Source: Marivivens donghaensis
GTDB taxonomy: Bacteria > Pseudomonadota > Alphaproteobacteria > Rhodobacterales > Rhodobacteraceae
Length of the DNA: 64,000 bases
Assembly (NCBI RefSeq): GCF_030410045.1
Contig: NZ_JAUFRA010000006.1
Location: 1 to 64,000 of the forward strand
Reading direction: 5' to 3'
Part shown: positions 60,112 through 64,000 of the stretch, one piece after another
Position numbering within the stretch: the stretch's first letter is position 1
Layout of the letters: each line of letters starts with the position of its first letter
Made by a program: the position numbers and the translations under genes
The notes under the pieces: generated by a model
Databases searched by the model: none
Told to the model about the DNA's origin: nothing
What the model saw: the letters and a program-made list of their open reading frames with translations, nothing else

Positions 60112-60630
60112 ATGCATCTTGCTTATACAATGGCTCCCGGACGAGGTGATACTGACTTCATCCTCGAGCAAGTTTCTAGTGCACTCATCGGACGCGGTTT
60201 GCGACTTTGTGGAACAGTACAGATCAACACTGAACGAAAAACAGATGGTCCGTGTGACATGGATGTGAAAGTCCTACCAACTGGTCCTATTGTTAGGATT
60301 TCTCAAACGTTAGGCCCTGGATCACGAGGATGCCGTTTGAACCCTGAAGCACTAGAAGAAGCCGTGGGCAAAGTTCAGGCTCGCTTGGCAAGAGGCGCTG
60401 ATCTTCTGATCATCAATAAATTCGGGAAACATGAAGCTGAGGGGAGGGGCTTTCGAGAAGTTATAGCAACGGCAATAGACCTCAACATACCGGTAGTTGT
60501 TGGCATTAACGGTCTCAATCGTGATGCATTTCTCGAGTTTTCAGGTGGTTTAGCGGAAGAAATCGCGCCCAAAACAGAAGAGATTCTTAGTTGGATTGAG
60601 GGGGCTTCGGTCGCCGTATCTGTAGGCTGA
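60112..60630 (+). CDS. DUF2478 protein, putative molybdenum-linked nucleotide-binding protein
   Basis: This encodes a 172-aa protein of the DUF2478 type. An N-terminal segment (MAPGRGDTDFILEQV) resembles a nucleotide-binding loop. Further blocks are LGPGSRGCRLNPEALEEAV and INKFGKHEAEGRGFREVIATAIDLNIPVVVGIN, which resemble small P-loop or THEP1-like folds. Relatives are commonly found beside molybdenum genes; the biochemical role is unknown. The ATG at 60112 follows AGAGGAAC, and the frame opens much earlier inside moeA. Confidence 0.75.
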   Translation: MHLAYTMAPGRGDTDFILEQVSSALIGRGLRLCGTVQINTERKTDGPCDMDVKVLPTGPIVRISQTLGPGSRGCRLNPEALEEAVGKVQARLARGADLLIINKFGKHEAEGRGFREVIATAIDLNIPVVVGINGLNRDAFLEFSGGLAEEIAPKTEEILSWIEGASVAVSVG

Positions 60631-60949
60631 GATTACGGTAGATGACACTCAAACCTTGTGGGTTTCCTTGCTGATCACCGGCAAGGGTGACTTCGTGTAG
60701 AATGCTTTTTGTAAGCAGTATTCGGTGGATTTTGCGTAACCGCTGCACTTCGCGTGCGAGCATAGTTTTTCTTCAGATTTCTCAGTTTTCACCTGAGCTA
60801 AAATGGCTTTCGTTGCAAATCCGCCGCCATTTAACTCCCCTTACAAAAAACGTTTGTAAGCGTGAAATAAGCTGCGTCGGTCCTGCTTTGTTTGCTGGTC
60901 AAAACATTTTATTTTGTTTATGTTTTGGCATCACATTTCAGAGGCTGAC
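60631..60949. other. Gap between DUF2478 and SLAC1 genes
   Basis: A 319-nt stretch with two short hairpins after the DUF2478 gene (AAACC/GGTTT, and CCTTGC/GCAAGG at 60666-60671 and 60681-60686) but no T-run. An open frame from 60687 has no recognisable product and ends inside the next gene in another frame. I see no convincing promoter. Confidence 0.4.
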
Positions 60950-61912
60950 ATGTCCAACACTGCTTCCCCACAACTCCGCCATTATCCAGTAACGCTCTTT
61001 GCTATCGGCATGGGGATGCTTGGCCTAACCTTGGCTATTCACGCTGCCGAACTTACCTACCGGACCGAGGCGTACTATTCGGCCTATGCGCTTTGGGTGA
61101 GCGTCGCCTTACTGGCGGCCGTCACCCTTGGGTATCTGGCGAAAATCATCCGTCATCCTGATGCGGTAAAAGCCGAGTGGAACCACCCCGTTCGAATCGC
61201 TTTTTTCCCAGCGATTTCAATTTCTCTTCTCCTTTTGTCCGCAGCACTGCTCACGGACCACAAGGCCATTGCTGGACCTCTGTGGTGGATCGGAATGGCA
61301 TTGCAGGGTGTGCTGGCTCTCTCAGTGATTTCGGCGTGGATCGGGCATCGTAGTTTCGCGCCAGTCCACGTCAGCCCCGCATGGTTCATTCCTGCCGTTG
61401 GCAACGTAATTGTTCCGCTCGCTGGTGTGCCATTGGGGCACGCAGAACTTTCGTGGCTGTTCTTTTCCGCCGGTGTGATGTTCTGGATCGTATTACTGAC
61501 GCTGGTGATCAATAGGCTCATGTTCCACGACCCACTGCCAGGTCGCCTTGTGCCAACCCTCGTCATCCTCATTGCGCCGCCATCGGTTGCGTTTATCGCG
61601 TGGACGCGGCTGTCTGGCGGCGTCGATTCTTTTGGCCATATTCTGTTGAGCTTGGCTTACGTGTTTGCGCTGATCGTTTTGACCCAAGCGCCGAAATTTA
61701 TGCGTTTGCCGTTCGCATTGTCGTGGTGGGCTCTCTCGTTCCCGATCGCAGCGCTGTCGACCGCATCGTTCCTCTATGGCCAAGAGCTGCAATCACAGAG
61801 CCACATCGTGATCGGCACAGTGCTCCTAGTGCTTTTGCTAACTATCGTCGGGGGATTACTCATGCGCACCGCAATCGCCGTGCGACGTGGTGAAATTTGT
61901 CAGCCTGAGTGA
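60950..61912 (+). CDS. SLAC1/TehA-family anion transporter
   Basis: This encodes a 320-aa protein with ten hydrophobic helices, resembling the tellurite-resistance/dicarboxylate transporter and SLAC1 channel family. Marks include PVTLFAIGMGMLGLTLAI in helix 1, HVSPAWFIPAVGNVIVPLAGV in the middle and LPFALSWWALSFPIAALSTA near the end. Ligand specificity cannot be deduced. The ATG at 60950 follows AGAGGCTGAC. It ends right before a converging tRNA gene. Confidence 0.88.
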   Translation: MSNTASPQLRHYPVTLFAIGMGMLGLTLAIHAAELTYRTEAYYSAYALWVSVALLAAVTLGYLAKIIRHPDAVKAEWNHPVRIAFFPAISISLLLLSAALLTDHKAIAGPLWWIGMALQGVLALSVISAWIGHRSFAPVHVSPAWFIPAVGNVIVPLAGVPLGHAELSWLFFSAGVMFWIVLLTLVINRLMFHDPLPGRLVPTLVILIAPPSVAFIAWTRLSGGVDSFGHILLSLAYVFALIVLTQAPKFMRLPFALSWWALSFPIAALSTASFLYGQELQSQSHIVIGTVLLVLLLTIVGGLLMRTAIAVRRGEICQPE

Positions 61913-61989
61913 TGGCGATCCCACGAGGACTCGAACCCCGAACCTGCTGATTAGAAGTCAGCTGCTCTATCCAGTTGAGCTATGGGACC
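61913..61989 (-). tRNA. tRNA-Arg (anticodon TCT)
   Basis: On the minus strand a 77-nt cloverleaf forms. Acceptor GGTCCCA pairs with TGGGATC (one G-U), and the anticodon arm is GCTGA-CTTCTAA-TCAGC. The TTCGAGT loop and an encoded CCA are present. Anticodon TCT reads AGA/AGG. Its 3' end abuts the stop of the SLAC1 gene. Confidence 0.97.
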
Positions 61990-62126
61990 GCTGGATGCTC
62001 TTTAACTTTGGCGCGCCATGACGTGCAAGCGAAACTCTAAGGCCGTTTCGGCTTTGGTGACGCAACGGTTAACTGATCTGTCGCAGGCAGCCCTTGTCAA
62101 TCTTGGGGAAGGTTGGCATTAAAACC

Positions 62127-62252
62127 GTGTTCTCAGGGCGGGGTGAAATTCCCCACCGGCGGTTAAAGCCCGCGAGCGCCCATCAAAGGTGGGGTCAGCA
62201 GATCCGGTGAAATTCCGGGGCCGACGGTTAAAGTCCGGATGAAAGAGAACGT
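62127..62252 (+). promoter_or_regulatory. FMN riboswitch (RFN element)
   Basis: The conserved RFN pieces appear in order: AGGGCGGGGTGAAATTCCCC, GGCGGTTAAAGCCCGCGAGC, GTCAGCAGATCCGGTG, CCGACGGTTAAAGTCCGGATG. Closing stem P1 is formed by 62127-62134 and 62245-62252. A likely expression-platform hairpin pairs GCGCAGC (62261-62267) with GCTGCGC (62288-62294) before the ribH ribosome-binding site. When FMN is bound it should lower ribH expression. Confidence 0.95.
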
Positions 62253-62330
62253 TCGGGGCAGCGCAGCAATGCGTCTGTGTTCGGGCGGCTGCGCCTTGGG
62301 ACCATTTTGATAAGACAAAGGAATGGTTCC

Positions 62331-62768
62331 ATGACTGACAAACTAAACATTGCCTTCATTAAGGCCCGCTGGCATGCGGAAATCGTCGATCAAGCATTGG
62401 TCGGCTTTGAAAAAGGTATGGCTGACGCTGGCCGTGCTGTAGATATCAAATCCTTCGATGTCCCAGGGGCATTCGAAATGCCGCTTCTGGCGAAAAAGCT
62501 GGGCGCGTCTGGAAAATACGACGCAATCGTCTGCGCTGCGCTGGTTGTTGACGGTGGCATTTACCGTCACGATTTCGTCGCTTCGGCTGTCGTCGATGGC
62601 CTGATGCAAGCGCAGATGGAAACAGGTGTGCCGACGTATTCGGTGTCCCTGACACCACATCACTTCCAGCCGACTGAGGAACACATCGGGTTCTATCATG
62701 CACACTTCGTCAAGAAGGGCGAAGAGGCTGCATCGGCTGTACGAATGATCGCTGATCTCAATATCTGA
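62331..62768 (+). CDS. ribH: 6,7-dimethyl-8-ribityllumazine synthase, type II (RibH2)
   Basis: This encodes a 145-aa lumazine synthase, the penultimate step of riboflavin synthesis. The sequence IAFIKARWHAEIVDQAL, FDVPGAFEMPLLAKKL, GGIYRHDFVASAVVDGLM and SVSLTPHHFQPTEEHIGFYHAHF agrees with the decameric type II enzyme known from Brucella and Mesorhizobium rather than the icosahedral type. The start at 62331 follows AAAGGAATGG. It stands alone under the FMN riboswitch, apart from other rib genes. Confidence 0.93.
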   Translation: MTDKLNIAFIKARWHAEIVDQALVGFEKGMADAGRAVDIKSFDVPGAFEMPLLAKKLGASGKYDAIVCAALVVDGGIYRHDFVASAVVDGLMQAQMETGVPTYSVSLTPHHFQPTEEHIGFYHAHFVKKGEEAASAVRMIADLNI

Positions 62769-62779
62769 TTTTTGAAGAG

Positions 62780-62805
62780 GGGCCGCCAAAGTGCGGCCCG
62801 TTCTA
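62780..62805 (+). terminator. Hairpin after ribH
   Basis: GGGCCGC (62780-62786) and GCGGCCC (62793-62799) pair around CAAAGT; the following GTTCTACTTTG is a poor T-run. It is probably a weak terminator. Confidence 0.55.
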
Positions 62806-63127
62806 CTTTGCTTGGCAAAGACCTTAACCGATTGAGACGGTTGTTTTTCGAAGCCGTAAAGTCTCGTTCGGTCCCATTCTCATCTCATCGCCAACATTTC
62901 ACAACGCGGCAGTTCCTGCTGCGTCTTCTCCTTTGTTCATGTGGCACGAAACTTGCGACTAATCCCCGCCTGATACCTTCGCATTTTGGCTCTGCGTAGA
63001 CGGGCCCTATTGGGCACCTGTCGATACGAAAGAGATGCAGTGGTTTGGCATGGAGAAGTAAAGTTTTTGCCCCTTCGACCGTTATCGACACGTGGGCCAA
63101 GTAAAATCAGTCCGTTTTGGGCGTGTT
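62806..63127. other. Intergenic region upstream of the chemotaxis genes
   Basis: No gene is recognised here. The stretch holds a sigma-54-type promoter (listed separately) and then a leader of about 170 nt before the STAS gene. I see no clear activator-binding repeat upstream of the promoter. Confidence 0.5.
62942..62957 (+). promoter_or_regulatory. Sigma-54-type promoter upstream of the chemotaxis operon
   Basis: TGGCACGAAACTTGCG matches the sigma-54 consensus TGGCACG-N4-TTGC exactly, with GG (62943-62944) and GC (62955-62956) separated by 10 nt. Transcription would begin near 62968. It would need RpoN and an enhancer-binding activator. Confidence 0.65.
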
Positions 63128-63144
63128 GAGGAGAAGAAGTGTAC

Positions 63145-63444
63145 ATGTCTGACGTCGAGATTTCTTTGTCAGGAGAACTGTTTCACTCGGATGCGGCTGA
63201 ACTGCTCGAGTGTCTTAAGGATGCCTTGGACGAAGGTGGATGCATCGTTGATGTGGCTGAGCTGGAAAAGATCGAATTCGGTCCGCTTCAGGTTCTTGTC
63301 GCAACAGCTGCAGCGGCACGCGCGCGTCGGATCGGTTTTGAGGTTCGTATGTCACCTGAAAACACCACGGTTCTCAATGCTTTGGCGGCCCATGCGCTCA
63401 GCGCTGAAATGATTGCCGGCTCAATGACTGGCGCACAAGAATAA
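63145..63444 (+). CDS. STAS-domain protein of a chemotaxis operon
   Basis: This encodes a 99-aa single-domain protein with a STAS-like fold: alternating beta and alpha parts, including CIVDVAELEKIEFGPLQVLVATAAAARARRIGFEVRM. The region corresponding to the usual DxSxxxxxDSSG phosphorylation loop reads DVAELEKIEFGPLQ and lacks the Ser, so phosphorylation is doubtful. It precedes cheY and cheA. ATG at 63145 is taken as the start; a GTG two codons earlier is also possible after GAGGAG. Confidence 0.8.
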   Translation: MSDVEISLSGELFHSDAAELLECLKDALDEGGCIVDVAELEKIEFGPLQVLVATAAAARARRIGFEVRMSPENTTVLNALAAHALSAEMIAGSMTGAQE

Positions 63445-63457
63445 CTCGGATATCGAT

Positions 63458-63823
63458 ATGACTAAAACTGTACTGACCGTTGATGATAGCCCGTCGATCC
63501 GCCGGATGATTGCCCTGACGCTCCGCGAAGCGGGTTATAACGTTCTCGAGGCGTCCGACGGCCAAGACGGTTTGGAAAAAGCAACCAGCTCGCGCGTTGA
63601 TGCCATCATTACCGATCAGAACATGCCGCGCATGGATGGGATTTCCATGATTAAGGCGTTGCGCCAGCACCCTAACGGTCGCGGCGTGCCGATCGTAGTT
63701 CTGTCGACAGATTCCGCCGACACGCTGAAATCTCAAGCTCGCGAAGCGGGCGCATTGGGTTGGATGGTTAAGCCCTTCACCCAAGACAAACTCCTCGCTG
63801 TTGTGAAAAAGGTATTGGGCTGA
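63458..63823 (+). CDS. cheY: CheY-type response regulator
   Basis: This encodes a 121-aa single receiver domain. The acidic pair is Asp9-Asp10, the phospho-acceptor is Asp53 in ITDQNMP, Thr84 is the switch residue in VLST, and Lys105 is in VKPF. It likely carries phosphate from CheA to the flagellar motor or acts as a phosphate sink. Its stop overlaps the cheA start by one base (TGATG). Confidence 0.93.
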   Translation: MTKTVLTVDDSPSIRRMIALTLREAGYNVLEASDGQDGLEKATSSRVDAIITDQNMPRMDGISMIKALRQHPNGRGVPIVVLSTDSADTLKSQAREAGALGWMVKPFTQDKLLAVVKKVLG

Positions 63824-64000
63824 TGTCTGATGATCTGATTGCAGTCTTTCAGGAAGAGCTCGTAGAGCTGCTCGAGAGTCTCGAAAGGGGCTTGGTCGAT
63901 CTTCAGGAGAGCCCTGAAGATGCGGGGCTGATCAATCAGGTCTTCCGTGATCTTCATACCGTTAAGGGAAGCGGCGCGATGTTCGGGTTCACCGATCTTG
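63823..64000 (+). CDS. cheA: Chemotaxis histidine kinase CheA, N-terminus (partial)
   Basis: The first 59 codons of a gene continuing past the window are visible. They encode an HPt domain with the phosphorylated His45 in FRDLHTVKGSGAMFGF, the CheA P1 signature. Translation is coupled to cheY. The remaining kinase domains are outside the window. Confidence 0.92.
   Translation, partial: MSDDLIAVFQEELVELLESLERGLVDLQESPEDAGLINQVFRDLHTVKGSGAMFGFTDL

Noticed and set aside
60687..60992. 101-codon open frame before the SLAC1 gene
   Set aside because: Runs into the next gene in another frame, has unusual composition for a protein, and lacks a Shine-Dalgarno.
1..64000. CRISPR arrays, prophage modules or toxin-antitoxin pairs
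   Set aside because: No regularly spaced direct repeats, phage structural genes or recognisable toxin-antitoxin pairs were seen on either strand.

Overview
The window is a chromosomal segment of an alphaproteobacterium, most likely a Rhodobacteraceae (roseobacter-type) organism. This rests on gene content and order. The ribosomal super-cluster lacks rpmJ and has adk between secY and rpsM. A bztABCD amino-acid transporter, an ATP12-type F1 assembly chaperone, a LuxR/LuxI pair next to rplQ, and the rpmH-rnpA-yidD-yidC-engB-argB block all fit that family. No taxonomic search was possible.

Region 1 (1-16.1 kb) runs from the end of tuf through rpsJ to rplQ and encodes most of the large and small subunit proteins plus SecY, Adk and RpoA. 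It is not one uninterrupted operon. Rho-independent-type hairpins split it after rplW, rplP, rpmD, rplO, adk, rpsK and rpoA. Two non-ribosomal genes sit inside it: an opposite-strand 2-oxoglutarate/Fe(II) oxygenase directly after rplP, and a DUF1127 small protein between rpmD and rplO.

Region 2 (16.1-26.9 kb) carries a tandem LuxR/LuxI quorum-sensing pair, a tightly overlapping run of rarA, crcB/fluC, rluC-like, HAD phosphatase and ATP12 chaperone genes, and then bztABCD. The BztC permease has a large extra domain.

Region 3 (26.9-34.9 kb, minus strand) reads from rpmH through rnpA, yidD, ttcA, a GGDEF-EAL protein, yidC, engB and argB to an Fe-S protein and a SixA-type phosphatase. It links ribosome assembly, tRNA processing and thiolation, membrane-protein insertion and arginine synthesis.

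Region 4 (35.1-38.8 kb) holds a TVP38-like membrane protein overlapping a mercuric-reductase-like flavoenzyme, a histidine kinase and tRNA-Arg(ACG).

Region 5 (38.8-60.9 kb) looks like accessory DNA between two tRNA-Arg genes. It starts with an AT-rich empty stretch and an IS1182-type element with inverted repeats and a 4-bp target repeat. Next come a TetR regulator divergent from a cytochrome b561/RND-efflux operon, and then a complete respiratory nitrate reduction locus: a Crp/Fnr regulator, two perfect FNR-type boxes, two NarK transporters, narGHJI and a parvulin. The locus ends with an unusual beta-carbonic anhydrase - MoeA - DUF2478 run that plausibly supports molybdenum-cofactor supply.

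Region 6 (60.9-64 kb) has a SLAC1/TehA-type transporter, tRNA-Arg(TCT), an FMN riboswitch controlling a type II lumazine synthase, and the start of a chemotaxis operon (STAS protein, CheY, CheA) behind a good sigma-54-type promoter.
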